From contig VEFU01000034.1 in the NCBI GenBank assembly GCA_007679095.1, positions 1 to 46,756 of the forward strand: DNA of 46,756 nucleotides. Reading direction: 5' to 3'. How positions within the stretch are numbered: position 1 is the first letter of the stretch; each line of letters begins with the position of its first letter. A model generated the notes under the pieces. The model was not told where the DNA came from and did no database searches. It was given only the letters and a program-made list of their open reading frames with translations. Source of the DNA: Paenibacillus bovis (GTDB taxonomy: Bacteria > Bacillota > Bacilli > Bacillales > Bacillaceae_C). Both the position numbers and the translations under genes were made by a program. Of the stretch, positions 8,157 to 17,991 are shown piece by piece.

Positions 8157-9614
8157 CTAAAAGTAGCTTAAAGGATTTTTAAGAGCTCCATTTTTATAAA
8201 TCTCAAAGTGGAGATGAGTGCCAGTAGAGTCACCTGTGCTACCCATAATACCAATTTTTGATCCCTTTTCTACTTTCTGACCTTTAGATACACTAATGGA
8301 ACGTAAGTGTGCATAAACGGTTCTATAACCATTTTGATGGTCAATAATTATTTTATTACCATATCCACCATGCCATCCAGCGAAAACAACAATTCCGTGA
8401 TCTGCTGCTTTAATCGTGTAGTTACTAGGACGAGCAATATCTATACCTTTATGGAGCTTACCCCATCTTTGTCCTTGTACACTTGATATATATCCGCCAT
8501 TTGTTGGCCATGTAAATGACCCTGTTCCGCGTGATGGAATTACTTTTGTTCCTTTTTCAATAATCTTTTTAACTGGTTTTGAAATTACTTTTTCATCTAA
8601 TACTTCTTTTTTAATTTCTTTACCGTTTTGTTCAACAATTTTATATGTGATACCACTTTTACCGTTCTTTCCTTGTTGTTTAACTCTTGTTTCACCTTTC
8701 GGTAATGAACTGTTTTCAACAACTTCTGTTTCGAAATCAACGGCTTCTTCTTTATATACTTCTTTTTCAACTAATACATTGAGAAGTGGTTTAGTTACAA
8801 GTACATTTAATTCTTGACCAATTTGTAAAATCGATTCTTCTGTTACACCTTTATTTATATCTTCTAATTGTTGATTTGTAAGTCCGTATTTAGCAGCGAT
8901 TCTCCCAAATACTTCGCCTTCTTTTACAATATGGGTTTTTTCTTCAAGCGTTCCCTTTTTTAATAGTTGAACTGCATCCTTCGAACTCATTACTTCATCA
9001 GGATCAACAGCTACAACTTCATATTTAAGATCTTCTTTTGTTGCGATATTAAGAATACCTGAAGGTAAAGATTTATCTGTTTCTTCTTTTGTAACTGTAG
9101 ACATAGCCATCATTGTTTGAGCGTTTTGTTGCTGCTCATTAAATGCTTCTAAATCCTCTTTAGGCACATATTGTGTTTGAATTGTTTCTACAACACTTTC
9201 TGCTGTATTAATATCTTTCAAATATGCAATTTGTTCATCGTCTGCTGTAATAGCAGTAACAAGTGCTTTCACTGTACCTAATTCTTCAATTTTGTTAGAA
9301 ACAGCTTCATTATTTGCATTTAACCAGAATACTTGCTCTGGTATGTAAGTGATTTTATTTCCTAATTGTAAATGTAAATCTTCATATTGTTCTTGGTTTT
9401 CTTCGATTACTTCTATTACTGCTTTATTTACGACCTCTTTATCAGAAATAACTCCTGCGTATGTATCATCTATATACACATGGAAAACTGTATTTATATC
9501 AGTAGTTGCTGATGCTGGAAATGGAATCGTAGTTAAAAGGAGTAATGCGGTTGTTACTTTAAGAAATAATCCGGCTTTTTTTCTTTTCTTTTGCCGTTTT
9601 AACTCCAAACTCAT
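8157..9614 (-). CDS. Secreted M23-family cell-wall endopeptidase with LysM and G5 domains
   Basis: 485 residues. A signal peptide with a basic N-terminus and hydrophobic core probably ends near residue 36 (FPASA). A LysM-like segment (~228-273) and a G5 domain (~282-356) follow. The C-terminal M23 metallopeptidase domain has the Zn ligands H388-x3-D392 (HKGID) and the HLH motif at 467-469. It should cleave peptidoglycan cross-bridges outside the cell. ATG 9614 has AGGAGG at a spacing of 9-10. The next gene downstream is walR, beyond a terminator, and a consensus WalR box lies 273 bp upstream, so WalR control is likely. Confidence 0.9.
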   Translation of the reverse strand: MSLELKRQKKRKKAGLFLKVTTALLLLTTIPFPASATTDINTVFHVYIDDTYAGVISDKEVVNKAVIEVIEENQEQYEDLHLQLGNKITYIPEQVFWLNANNEAVSNKIEELGTVKALVTAITADDEQIAYLKDINTAESVVETIQTQYVPKEDLEAFNEQQQNAQTMMAMSTVTKEETDKSLPSGILNIATKEDLKYEVVAVDPDEVMSSKDAVQLLKKGTLEEKTHIVKEGEVFGRIAAKYGLTNQQLEDINKGVTEESILQIGQELNVLVTKPLLNVLVEKEVYKEEAVDFETEVVENSSLPKGETRVKQQGKNGKSGITYKIVEQNGKEIKKEVLDEKVISKPVKKIIEKGTKVIPSRGTGSFTWPTNGGYISSVQGQRWGKLHKGIDIARPSNYTIKAADHGIVVFAGWHGGYGNKIIIDHQNGYRTVYAHLRSISVSKGQKVEKGSKIGIMGSTGDSTGTHLHFEIYKNGALKNPLSYF

Positions 9615-9886
9615 ATTAAAAATCCTCCTAAACCCAAACTCCCAATGAAATATTATCTAGCAATCTAGGTAAATAGTTTCATATTTTATTTACGTTTACT
9701 ACTTTAACACATTAATCGTTATAATTGAGGAGAAACATGATATTGTAATATATTTGTATAATTCTTGTCTGACTTTGTAGAATTATGTATGGACTAAAAG
9801 TTGAAAGCACTTGCAAACACTGTGTTTTTAAGCACTTTTCAATATGTGACACAAATCCTCTTATTATTTCAAATTAAGTCAGTTTT

Positions 9887-9903
9887 ATTACAAACATGTT
9901 ACA
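9887..9903 (-). promoter_or_regulatory. Candidate WalR-binding direct repeat
   Basis: On the minus strand the site reads TGTAAC-ATGTT-TGTAAT, a perfect fit to the WalR consensus TGTWAH-N5-TGTWAH. It is in the 457-nt gene-free stretch 9615-10071, upstream of the M23 peptidase gene. The rest of that stretch shows no gene; I could not pick out a convincing promoter for the peptidase. Confidence 0.65.
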
Positions 9904-9939
9904 AATATAGCGACAAACGAGGCAAAAAGATGAAGAAAT

Positions 9940-10001
9940 AAAAAAAGCACCACGAGAGGCAACGTCATCGCAGCGCTTTTTAAGGAAAAGGTGGTTCTTT
10001 T
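9940..10001 (-). terminator. Possible terminator of helD
   Basis: On the minus strand AAAGaACCAC (near 10000) pairs with GTGGTgCTTT (near 9945) around a long, partly self-pairing loop, and a run of seven T follows. It lies downstream of helD. The long loop makes it less certain than a compact hairpin. Confidence 0.45.
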
Positions 10002-10071
10002 GTAATGTAGACAATATTATCATATATTTATTCAATAATGCAATACTTTCGACAAATTTCGTGTATTACTA

Positions 10072-12381
10072 TCACTTTCCGAGTTTATAGGTCTCTTGGG
10101 AAATACCTTGCATAAGTTGTGTTTGCTCTCCAATCGAGAATAAATGTAAATCATGCATTGCTCTTGTACATGCTGTATAGAAGAGATTTCGTTCGAATTC
10201 CCTATCATATTGCTTACTAGAGGCATTGTAAATTATTACAGCATCGAATTCAATTCCCTTTGCTAAATACGCTGGTATAATAATGACTCCCTTCTCATAG
10301 GAATTCGCGTCCTTATTGAAAATCTTAACATCTAGCTTCTCACGCAATTGGACATATGCATGTTGACTTTCTTTTAATGATTTACATATGATTGCAATCG
10401 TTTCATGTCCAATCTCTTTCATTTGGTGAACACAAGCTGTTATTTTTTGATGAAGTATTTCCTCATTATCTACAATCGTAAGGACTGGTTTATTCCCCAG
10501 GCGATTAAAAGGTTCGATTAAATGGCCATTACTTATTAAACCTTTTGTGAAATTGACTATTTCAGCTGTTGATCTATAACTTTTTAGCAGTTCAATTTTT
10601 TCCATATTCTCTAATTCACTGGAAAGTAATGTTGGTGCATTCATCGTATGTGCATATATCGCTTGGTTTATATCCCCTAAGATAGTCATCTTACTATTGG
10701 GAAACAGTTGCATTAAAAATTCAAATTGAAACGGTGAATAATCCTGGGCTTCATCAATAAATAAATGGCGAATAAGTGTATTTGATTTCCTGCCCTCGAG
10801 TTGATCTTGTAAATATAAATATGGCGTAGCATCCTCGTAGGACATGTAGTTCTTTTGCAGATAATCTAGAGTTAATGCTGCAATTTCATCCCAATCTTCT
10901 GGGCGAGAGAATGGTTCTGCCCACTTAAATAAATTTTGGTAAACTGCCTTCATATTTATAAATTTATAATTCTTCACAGCTTCCCTTAGTGGTTTAAAAT
11001 GTTTCCTTACAATAACCTTTGCTAAAATCTGTTGTTCTCTGTCAAAATCGTCGAAAGAATGGTCTTCGCTCTCTTGAACTTTTTGAGCTCTATGATAAGC
11101 CCTTAAATAATCTTCTTTATCCAATAATTCAGCTTCTTCTAAAACCCAATCTTTTTTTCTTTCTTTTAGTTCTTCCTTTGCTAGCACCTTCCATATTTCA
11201 TCAAATAAAAGCTTCATCCGGTTTGGAATCGAGATAGAAGAATCCAAATCATAAAATATTTTATATAGTTCTTTAGCAGAAAGTAACAATCGACCACGAA
11301 ATTTAATATTTTTGAATACAAGACCCTGTGCTGATAAATAAGAAATATATTGATCAACGATATTTTTAAAATCGAGACTTGCTTTAAATTGAATTGCTTT
11401 CATCCTTGTTTCATAAAAAGAGTCATCCATTGCAGTTAGTGAATATTCCATTTGGGTAAAAGGATCCTCCACTTTAAACTGCCTGCCTAGCCTGTTTTTT
11501 ACATATTGCTGATAAGTAGTTTGTTTCATATTATCTTCGCCAAGTTCCGGAAGGACAGTAGCAACATAGCTATTAAACAGTGGATTAGGTGAAAACAACA
11601 TAATATTTTCAGAAGAAAGTGTATCTCTATACCGGTACAATAAATAAGCAACCCTTTGTAAGGCTGCAGATGTTTTCCCGCTACCAGCAACACCTTGTAC
11701 GATCAAAAACTTACTGCGTTCATTTCGAATAATACTATTTTGTTCTTTTTGAATTGTAGCAACAATGCTCTTCATTTGTGTATTGGCATTACCACCTAGC
11801 ACTTCTTGAAGCAAACTATCTCCTATTGTAACTCCAGTATCAAACATACTGATCAACTGACCGTTTTTTATGATATATTGTCGTTTTAATTCCATTGTTC
11901 CTTCTATTTTTCCAGAAGGTGTTTCATAAGAAGCCGGACCTGGTGAATAATCGTAATACAAGCTAGAGATTGGTGCGCGCCAATCATAAATGAGGAACTC
12001 TTCGTTATTGGTATCCATTAAGGAAGCTATACCAATATAAACTTTATCAACTGACTGTTCACCATCTTCATGAAAATCTATCCTTCCAAAATAAGGGGAT
12101 TTTCGCAAATTACCTAGCTGCTTAAATTGTTTAAAGGACTGACCATGTGTTCTCTCTCGTTCCGCTAATAATTCTGCCTGTTGCTTCATACTCGCAAAGG
12201 TTTCAATAACATCGTCAGGTTCATCCAGGTTGACTGTAACGTCCTCCCAGAAGTTTTTTCTTAGTTCGATGATTCCTTCCTTCACTCCACCCATGTTCTG
12301 TTGGAGTTGTTCTGCTTTTTCATCAATTACAGTTTGAATCATCTCAACGCGTTTTTGTTCCTTTATCCAGTCCTTTTCCAA
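10072..12381 (-). CDS. helD: HelD, RNA polymerase recycling ATPase (UvrD/PcrA-like)
   Basis: 769 residues, the usual size for HelD. An N-terminal coiled-coil region (about 1-90) that reaches into RNA polymerase is followed by an SF1-helicase-like ATPase. Walker A is GVAGSGKT (230-237), Walker B is DEAQD (543-547), and the C-terminal helicase motif is in FYTACTRAMHDLHLF. HelD removes stalled core RNA polymerase from DNA using ATP. The start is a TTG (12379-12381) with AAGGGAG 9 nt upstream. The gene diverges from a predicted small RNA whose consensus promoter begins 32 nt away. Confidence 0.9.
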   Translation of the reverse strand: MEKDWIKEQKRVEMIQTVIDEKAEQLQQNMGGVKEGIIELRKNFWEDVTVNLDEPDDVIETFASMKQQAELLAERERTHGQSFKQFKQLGNLRKSPYFGRIDFHEDGEQSVDKVYIGIASLMDTNNEEFLIYDWRAPISSLYYDYSPGPASYETPSGKIEGTMELKRQYIIKNGQLISMFDTGVTIGDSLLQEVLGGNANTQMKSIVATIQKEQNSIIRNERSKFLIVQGVAGSGKTSAALQRVAYLLYRYRDTLSSENIMLFSPNPLFNSYVATVLPELGEDNMKQTTYQQYVKNRLGRQFKVEDPFTQMEYSLTAMDDSFYETRMKAIQFKASLDFKNIVDQYISYLSAQGLVFKNIKFRGRLLLSAKELYKIFYDLDSSISIPNRMKLLFDEIWKVLAKEELKERKKDWVLEEAELLDKEDYLRAYHRAQKVQESEDHSFDDFDREQQILAKVIVRKHFKPLREAVKNYKFINMKAVYQNLFKWAEPFSRPEDWDEIAALTLDYLQKNYMSYEDATPYLYLQDQLEGRKSNTLIRHLFIDEAQDYSPFQFEFLMQLFPNSKMTILGDINQAIYAHTMNAPTLLSSELENMEKIELLKSYRSTAEIVNFTKGLISNGHLIEPFNRLGNKPVLTIVDNEEILHQKITACVHQMKEIGHETIAIICKSLKESQHAYVQLREKLDVKIFNKDANSYEKGVIIIPAYLAKGIEFDAVIIYNASSKQYDREFERNLFYTACTRAMHDLHLFSIGEQTQLMQGISQETYKLGK

Positions 12382-12412
12382 TCAACAACACTCCCTTTTG
12401 AAAAAATATTGC

Positions 12413-12441
12413 TTGACATACATATCCATTTCGTTTATAAT
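12413..12441 (+). promoter_or_regulatory. Perfect sigma-A promoter of a predicted small RNA
   Basis: TTGACA (12413-12418), a 17-nt spacer and TATAAT (12436-12441): both hexamers match consensus exactly. It points away from helD, towards no annotated plus-strand gene. The expected transcription start is about 12447-12449. Confidence 0.8.
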
Positions 12442-12447
12442 TTAAAG

Positions 12448-12553
12448 TGGATACATATGATTACAATTTATAATAACAAACGAAAACAACTTAATCATAA
12501 CATAAATTACTTTATATATCAATGACGGAACAGATTTTTGTTCCGTCATTTTT
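12448..12553 (+). ncRNA. Predicted ~105-nt small RNA between dnaB and helD
   Basis: Inferred from a perfect promoter (12413-12441) and a perfect 12-bp intrinsic terminator (12521-12553) about 75 nt after the start point. Both dnaB and helD are on the other strand, so neither signal serves them. The body is A/T rich. A 22-codon frame (ATG 12457, MITIYNNKRKQLNHN...) exists, but its ATG lies only about 10 nt from the start point with little room for a ribosome site, so a non-coding RNA is favoured. No known RNA family was recognised. Confidence 0.6.
12521..12553 (+). terminator. Terminator of the predicted small RNA
   Basis: AATGACGGAACA (12521-12532) pairs perfectly with TGTTCCGTCATT (12539-12550) across a 6-nt loop, followed by a T run on the plus strand only. 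Confidence 0.85.
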
Positions 12554-12557
12554 GTTC

Positions 12558-12595
12558 AAAAAAATAAACACCTCATCCATTATAGACAAGGTGTT
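12558..12595 (-). terminator. Terminator of dnaB
   Basis: AACACCT (567-573 of the 12-kb block) pairs with AGGTGTT (589-595) and the minus strand continues into TTTATTTTTTT. It is just beyond the dnaB stop. Confidence 0.7.
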
Positions 12596-12604
12596 GAGTA
12601 TAGG

Positions 12605-13969
12605 CTAAGCTCCGGATGGGACAGCAGAATCATCAAATCTCCGCTCTAAATTCACAAATTTATTATATTCCTTCACAAATGCAAGCGAAACCGTACCTAC
12701 AGGGCCGTTACGTTGCTTAGCAATAATAATTTCAATAATATTCTTATTCTCCGATTCTTTATCATAATAATCATCACGATATAAGAAAGCTACAATATCC
12801 GCGTCTTGCTCGATACTTCCTGATTCACGAATATCTGACATCATCGGACGTTTATCTTGACGTTGTTCTACTCCACGAGAAAGCTGTGATAATGCAATTA
12901 CCGGAACTTCTAGTTCCCTAGCAAGTGCCTTCAAAGAACGGGAAATTTCCGATACTTCTTGTTGTCGGTTTTCGTTTGATCGGCCATTCCCTTGAATAAG
13001 CTGTAAATAATCGATCATTATCATTCCAAGCCCATGTTCTTGTTTCAATCTTCTACATTTCGAACGTATTTCACCAATACGAACACCTGGAGTATCATCT
13101 ATATAGATTCCAGAGTTTGATAGACTTCCCATTGCCATTGTGAGCTTGCGCCAGTCTTCATCTGTTAGAGAGCCTGTACGTAAGTTTTGTGCATTAATAT
13201 TTCCTTCTGCACAAAGCATACGCATGACAAGTTGCTCGGCACCCATTTCCAGACTAAAGATAGCTACATTTTCCCCTGTTTTTGTACCAACATTTTGCGC
13301 AATGTTTAATGCAAAGGCTGTTTTACCAACAGAAGGACGTGCAGCTACTATAATTAAATCATTTCTCTGGAAGCCAGCTGTCATCCGATCTAACTCCGTA
13401 AACCCTGTCGGAATTCCAGTGACATCCCCTTTACGATTATGAAGAAGCTCAATATTATCATAAGTTCGAACTAATACATCTTTTATATTATGAAATGCAC
13501 CGCCATTTTTACGCTGTGCAACTTCCATGATTTGCTTTTCTGCTTCATCAAGCAATTGCTCTACTTCATCTTCACGAGAATAACCATCTGTTGCTATACT
13601 AGTTGCTGTTCGAATTAATCTACGTAATAACGACTTTTCTTCTACGATTCTAGCATAGTAACCGATGTTAGCAGCAGTTGGAACAGAAACAGCAAGTTCA
13701 CTCAGATAGGAAAGCCCACCTATATCTTCGAGTAAATTAGTTGATTTCAATTCTTCTGCTACAGTAACTGTATCAATTCCCTTACCAGATTCGCTTAGTT
13801 GCAGCATGACATCATAAATTTTTTGGTGGGAACTCCGGTAAAAATCCTCCGGCATGAGGATTTCTGATGCTAACATCAATGAAGAAGGTTCCAAAAAAAT
13901 TGCACCAAGTACAGCTTGTTCCGCCTCAATGTTCTGTGGCGGTGTTCTATCAATCATTAAATCACTCAA
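12605..13969 (-). CDS. dnaB: Replicative DNA helicase (DnaB; named DnaC in B. subtilis)
   Basis: The hexameric 5'-3' helicase at the replication fork. N-terminal domain with PPQNIEAEQAVLGAIF, then a RecA-like ATPase with Walker A (ARPSVGKTAFALN), Walker B (MIMIDYLQLI) and the SQLSRGVE and RESGSIEQDADI motifs. The frame is open from ATG 13987, but GGAGGTGG lies inside its second and third codons. TTG 13969, 8 nt after that site, gives 454 residues, the B. subtilis length, and the family start (SDLMIDRTPPQN). It is downstream of rplI, but a terminator separates the two. Confidence 0.95.
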   Translation of the reverse strand: MSDLMIDRTPPQNIEAEQAVLGAIFLEPSSLMLASEILMPEDFYRSSHQKIYDVMLQLSESGKGIDTVTVAEELKSTNLLEDIGGLSYLSELAVSVPTAANIGYYARIVEEKSLLRRLIRTATSIATDGYSREDEVEQLLDEAEKQIMEVAQRKNGGAFHNIKDVLVRTYDNIELLHNRKGDVTGIPTGFTELDRMTAGFQRNDLIIVAARPSVGKTAFALNIAQNVGTKTGENVAIFSLEMGAEQLVMRMLCAEGNINAQNLRTGSLTDEDWRKLTMAMGSLSNSGIYIDDTPGVRIGEIRSKCRRLKQEHGLGMIMIDYLQLIQGNGRSNENRQQEVSEISRSLKALARELEVPVIALSQLSRGVEQRQDKRPMMSDIRESGSIEQDADIVAFLYRDDYYDKESENKNIIEIIIAKQRNGPVGTVSLAFVKEYNKFVNLERRFDDSAVPSGA

Positions 13970-14065
13970 ATTTTGTTCCACCTCCATATAATGCCAAACA
14001 ACAAAACTATCAGTTTATGAAGTCTATTACTATAACTGTTTCATGGCTGACAAATATCATTCCAT

Positions 14066-14101
14066 AGAAAAAATGTGACCGGCACTACCCGTATCACATT
14101 T
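14066..14101 (-). terminator. Terminator of the yybS-gdpP-rplI operon
   Basis: AAATGTGA (14071-14078) pairs with TCACATTT (14094-14101), and the minus strand runs into TTTTTTC. Confidence 0.75.
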
Positions 14102-14151
14102 CTATCTTAACTCTATTCTATCATGAATTTCAAAAACATACGCTGGTAATT

Positions 14152-14601
14152 TTAGTTTTCTTCTTTTACATGAACATTTAATGTTGCAGTAACATCATTG
14201 TGAAGTTTTAGATCTACTTTTGTCACGCCAAGTGAACGAATAGCATCTGGTAATAAGATTTTTCTCTTATCAATCTTAATTTTATGAGACTTTTTTAGTT
14301 CTTCTGCGATTTGTTTACTTGTAATGGAACCGAAGAGACGACCTCCATCACCTGATTTAGCGGTCAATACGACATTTAGTTTCTCAATTTGTTCTTTTAA
14401 TTTTTTAGCCTCTGCCACTTCTTCTGCAGCTAACTGTTCTTCTTTCTTCTTTTGATTATCTAATGATTTCATGTTCCCAGGAGTTGCTTCGATTGCTAAT
14501 CCTTGTTTAATTAGGAAATTATGTGCATAGCCATCTGCAACATTTTTAACTTCTCCCTTTTTCCCTTTGCCTTTTACATCTTTTAGAAAAATTACTTTCA
14601 C
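14152..14601 (-). CDS. rplI: 50S ribosomal protein L9
   Basis: 149 residues, the standard length. The N-terminal rRNA-binding domain has the L9 signature ([20 protein letters not shown]), followed by a long helix and the C-terminal domain with [17 protein letters not shown]. The start is GTG 14601, overlapping the gdpP stop by 4 nt (GTGA), so translation is probably coupled. Confidence 0.97.
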   Translation of the reverse strand: MKVIFLKDVKGKGKKGEVKNVADGYAHNFLIKQGLAIEATPGNMKSLDNQKKKEEQLAAEEVAEAKKLKEQIEKLNVVLTAKSGDGGRLFGSITSKQIAEELKKSHKIKIDKRKILLPDAIRSLGVTKVDLKLHNDVTATLNVHVKEEN

Positions 14602-16571
14602 GATTCCTGTCTCCCTTCTATATATTCATCTATTGCTTGTTTTAACTTCAGTTCAGCCTCTACAACATTTATTCCTTCTAGTTGAACTGCAGCATTGGAT
14701 AAGTGGCCACCCCCACCTAACGCTTCCATAATTAATTGGACATTTACTTCTCCAAGGGAACGTGCACTAATTCCAATGGTATCCCCATTTCGCTTAGATA
14801 GTACAAATGATGCAGAAACTCCATTCATGGAGAGCAGTGTATCTGCTGCTTGTGCAACCGTTACAGGGTGGTATATTTCATTTTCATTACCACTTGCAAT
14901 TGCTATTCCATCTTTATAAAACTCAACAGTTTCAATTAACTTAGCTCTTTTAATATAAGTATCAATATCTTCTTTTAAAAACTTTTGTACTAAGACAGTA
15001 TCTGCACCTCTTACACGTAAATAGGAAGCTGCATCGAATGTTCGCGATCCTGTTCTTAGTGTAAAACTTTTCGTATCTACAATAATTCCAGCTAATAATG
15101 CTGTTGCTTCTATTGTATTTAAATTACCATTTTTCGGTTGATACTCCAATAGTTCTGTTACTAATTCTGCTGTGGATGATGCATACGGCTCCATGTATAC
15201 TAATAACGGACTTTGGATGAAGTCTTCACTTCTTCTATGATGATCAATAACAACAATTCGATCTGTTCTATCCAGTAATCTATCATCAATGACAAATGAA
15301 GGTTTATGTGTATCTACAATTACAAGTAAAGTCCCTTCTGTCATAACATCTAACACATTATCGGGGCTGATAATCTTATCATATAATTCAGGATACGCTT
15401 TAATTTCTTCGATAAGCCGCATAACACTTTTATCAATATTCGTTTGATCTATTACAATATAACTTTTCCGATTGTTTTTTTCAGCAATTTTACTTACGCC
15501 GATAGATGCTCCAATAGCATCCATATCAGGAAATTTGTGCCCCATTATGACCACTTGATCACTTTCTAGCATTAACTCTTTCAGCGCATGTGATATAACA
15601 CGAGCCCTTACACGTGTTCTCTTTTCAATCGGGTTTGTCTTACCACCGTAAAACTTCAACTTACCATTTGCTAATTTAATCGCAACTTGGTCACCACCAC
15701 GTCCTAAAGCAATATCTAAACTAGATTGCGCTAAAATCCCGAGCTCCGGTAAAGGTAAATCCCCCGTACCAACCCCAAGACTTAATGTAATAGGCGTATT
15801 TTGCTTTGCAGTTGCCTCACGTATTGTATCTAAAATTGAAAATTTCGAGGACTCTAACTTACGTAATATTTTTCGATTATAGAAGGTAATAAAACGATCA
15901 CTTGATGTTCTCTTAATTAAAATGTCATGTTCTAGTGCCCATTTATTTAATAACGATGTGACCGTACTATTTAATTCACTTCTAGACTGATCATCCATAC
16001 CTAATGTTGCATCATCATAATTATCTAGATAGATAATGGAAATGACCGCTTTTCCGTCTTCGAACTTTTTCATAATCTCTACTTCTTCCGTAACATCAAA
16101 AAAGTAGAGTAACTTTTCTTCCATCCTTAGATGAACACGATAATCTCTTTCGTTAATTCGGATAGTTGCACCATCTTCTTCTTTTTCAAGAATATCAATA
16201 ATCGATTTCTCTAGATTATATATGGATTCACCAATGAGATTCTCATTATTAAAACAAGTTTGCATGAATGTATTGGTCCATTCAATATGGAAGTCATCAT
16301 TGTACAACATAATCCCTATTGGCATATTCAATAGGGCTTCCTCACCGACTTTTTTTATCCGATGTGAAAGAGTAGAAATATAATCAGTTGTTCTCTCTTC
16401 TATCTTCTTGTCGACATAGAAGGCTGCAATAACTAAGGCTATAAGCAAGAAGGTGCTAATAAGAGCTACCCATATGTTGTAAAAGCCTATATAAATAAGT
16501 AGTACAGCTGATAAAGCTATAATACCATATAATGGATAACGCATTTTGCGTTCCTTTTTATAGGAAGGCAT
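14598..16571 (-). CDS. gdpP: GdpP (YybT), cyclic-di-AMP phosphodiesterase
   Basis: 657 residues. Two membrane segments (about 12-30 and 34-52), a degenerate PAS domain, a degenerate GGDEF domain and a DHH/DHHA1 phosphodiesterase domain. Active-site motifs visible are [32 protein letters not shown] and [12 protein letters not shown]. It degrades c-di-AMP to pApA and so tunes potassium/osmotic balance and cell-wall stress tolerance. It lies between yybS and rplI, as in Bacillus, 16 nt after yybS. Confidence 0.95.
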   Translation of the reverse strand: MPSYKKERKMRYPLYGIIALSAVLLIYIGFYNIWVALISTFLLIALVIAAFYVDKKIEERTTDYISTLSHRIKKVGEEALLNMPIGIMLYNDDFHIEWTNTFMQTCFNNENLIGESIYNLEKSIIDILEKEEDGATIRINERDYRVHLRMEEKLLYFFDVTEEVEIMKKFEDGKAVISIIYLDNYDDATLGMDDQSRSELNSTVTSLLNKWALEHDILIKRTSSDRFITFYNRKILRKLESSKFSILDTIREATAKQNTPITLSLGVGTGDLPLPELGILAQSSLDIALGRGGDQVAIKLANGKLKFYGGKTNPIEKRTRVRARVISHALKELMLESDQVVIMGHKFPDMDAIGASIGVSKIAEKNNRKSYIVIDQTNIDKSVMRLIEEIKAYPELYDKIISPDNVLDVMTEGTLLVIVDTHKPSFVIDDRLLDRTDRIVVIDHHRRSEDFIQSPLLVYMEPYASSTAELVTELLEYQPKNGNLNTIEATALLAGIIVDTKSFTLRTGSRTFDAASYLRVRGADTVLVQKFLKEDIDTYIKRAKLIETVEFYKDGIAIASGNENEIYHPVTVAQAADTLLSMNGVSASFVLSKRNGDTIGISARSLGEVNVQLIMEALGGGGHLSNAAVQLEGINVVEAELKLKQAIDEYIEGRQES

Positions 16572-16587
16572 TCCTTCAGCTCCTTTA

Positions 16588-17523
16588 TTACTGTTTTAAG
16601 CGCCGCCTCAAATCAAAGCCTATATCAATTATACCTAATAAGCTAACAAATGGAAGGAATAGCGGAATGAAAACAGTTAAGACAACGGCTACAATCGGTA
16701 TAGCGATATTCCATTTTTTATAATGTGCATAATAAAAAATGACTGCTAAACCTTGAAGTACAAGTAAAATTTGTAGGATAAGATCCCCATTCAACAGTAC
16801 CATATTTAAATAAGAACCTTGTTCAGTCTTTATAAATAGCGTAGTGATTAATATTAATAAATAGTACCACAAAATACTTTTTGGAAACTGTAATAAACGA
16901 AAAGGTTTAAACTTAGGCACATCTATTCCTAATCGTTTGATTATCGGGAAAGTTATCAATATGATAATAATCACAGTAATAAAAGCAAATGCAGTGAATA
17001 AAAAAGGTGTCATTAATCCGATCATTTCGATCATTTTATCAAGCTGTTCTTCCACTATTGCTGGTGGACTCTGCCCTAAGGCAGTAAATGTATTTAACGA
17101 CTGATCAACTGACTCACGGAGAATTGCACCAAGTTCAGTGATAAAATTCAGTTCAAAAAATGATGCAGAAACAATAAATAATACGATGATACTGGCTAAG
17201 AATACAAAGCTAGAAGAAACATAAATAATTTCTTTACTATATTTTTTCCGAATTCCATAGCCCATCATCAAACCTAACGTTCCAAATATGATAGCAAATG
17301 CTATTCCACCAAATGATCCAATAATAAAGGAAACAAGCACAGTTGCTAATAAAAACAATAGCGAATTTTTGATAGGATACTTTGCACTATATAAAAGGAA
17401 TGGTATTACTAAAAAATATTGCAGTATGATTGATACTATTGGTACATATAACGTAATTAGTAATAACACTACAAAGACAGCAAACATTATCGCTCCCTCT
17501 GTTAGCATCCTTGTATTTTTCAC
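16588..17523 (-). CDS. yybS: YybS, DUF2232 multi-pass membrane protein
   Basis: About 311 residues with around eight hydrophobic segments spread along the chain, typical of DUF2232/YybS. The fold resembles S-component-like membrane proteins; its role is not established. The frame is open from ATG 17544, but AGAGGTG within codons 4-6 places GTG 17523 (KNTRMLTEGAIMF) 5 nt downstream as the likely start. First gene of yybS-gdpP-rplI. Confidence 0.88.
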   Translation of the reverse strand: MKNTRMLTEGAIMFAVFVVLLLITLYVPIVSIILQYFLVIPFLLYSAKYPIKNSLLFLLATVLVSFIIGSFGGIAFAIIFGTLGLMMGYGIRKKYSKEIIYVSSSFVFLASIIVLFIVSASFFELNFITELGAILRESVDQSLNTFTALGQSPPAIVEEQLDKMIEMIGLMTPFLFTAFAFITVIIIILITFPIIKRLGIDVPKFKPFRLLQFPKSILWYYLLILITTLFIKTEQGSYLNMVLLNGDLILQILLVLQGLAVIFYYAHYKKWNIAIPIVAVVLTVFIPLFLPFVSLLGIIDIGFDLRRRLKQ

Positions 17524-17628
17524 TTTTTCACCTCTTTTATACATACTTATACCTTTTCTATTTTAACGATGATACTAATAGCAATCAACTTTTCCACTTA
17601 TCCATTTATGTATTTATCTCGAAAATAT

Positions 17629-17671
17629 GGCGAAAAAGAAAAGGAGTAGTGAGAATAACCCCACTACTCCT
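17629..17671 (-). terminator. Terminator of rpsF-ssb-rpsR
   Basis: AGGAGTAGTG (17642-17651) pairs with CACTACTCCT (17662-17671), followed on the minus strand by TTTTCTTTTT. It lies just beyond rpsR. Confidence 0.85.
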
Positions 17672-17682
17672 CTCATATATCA

Positions 17683-17919
17683 TCATTCTCCTGCTACGAA
17701 TGGTAGAAGTGCCATTTGACGTGCACGTTTAATTGCAACAGTTAACTTACGTTGATACTTTGCACTTGTACCAGTAACACGACGTGGAAGAATTTTTCCG
17801 CGTTCAGAGATGAATTTTTTCAATAAATCTACATCTTTGTAGTCGATATGTGTAATTCCGTTTGCTGTAAAGAAACAAACCTTACGACGTTTACGACCGC
17901 CTCTGCGTCCACCTGCCAT
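17683..17919 (-). CDS. rpsR: 30S ribosomal protein S18
   Basis: 78 residues with the S18 core ([41 protein letters not shown]). It binds S6 in the platform of the 30S subunit. ATG 17919 follows AAAAGGAGG at good spacing. Last gene of the rpsF-ssb-rpsR operon; the 72-nt gap after ssb holds a dispersed GC-rich repeat fragment (17951-17987). Confidence 0.97.
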   Translation of the reverse strand: MAGGRRGGRKRRKVCFFTANGITHIDYKDVDLLKKFISERGKILPRRVTGTSAKYQRKLTVAIKRARQMALLPFVAGE

Positions 17920-17991
17920 GAAAATAACCTCCTTTTCATTTTATTTCATAAACGAACGCCTTTATCGTCCAGGCGCTTTCGCTTTTCTTTA

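Noticed and set aside
12457-12525. 22-codon peptide MITIYNNKRKQ... in the predicted small RNA
   Set aside because: The start codon would lie within about 10 nt of the transcript 5' end with no proper ribosome site, and the peptide is not hydrophobic like a type I toxin.
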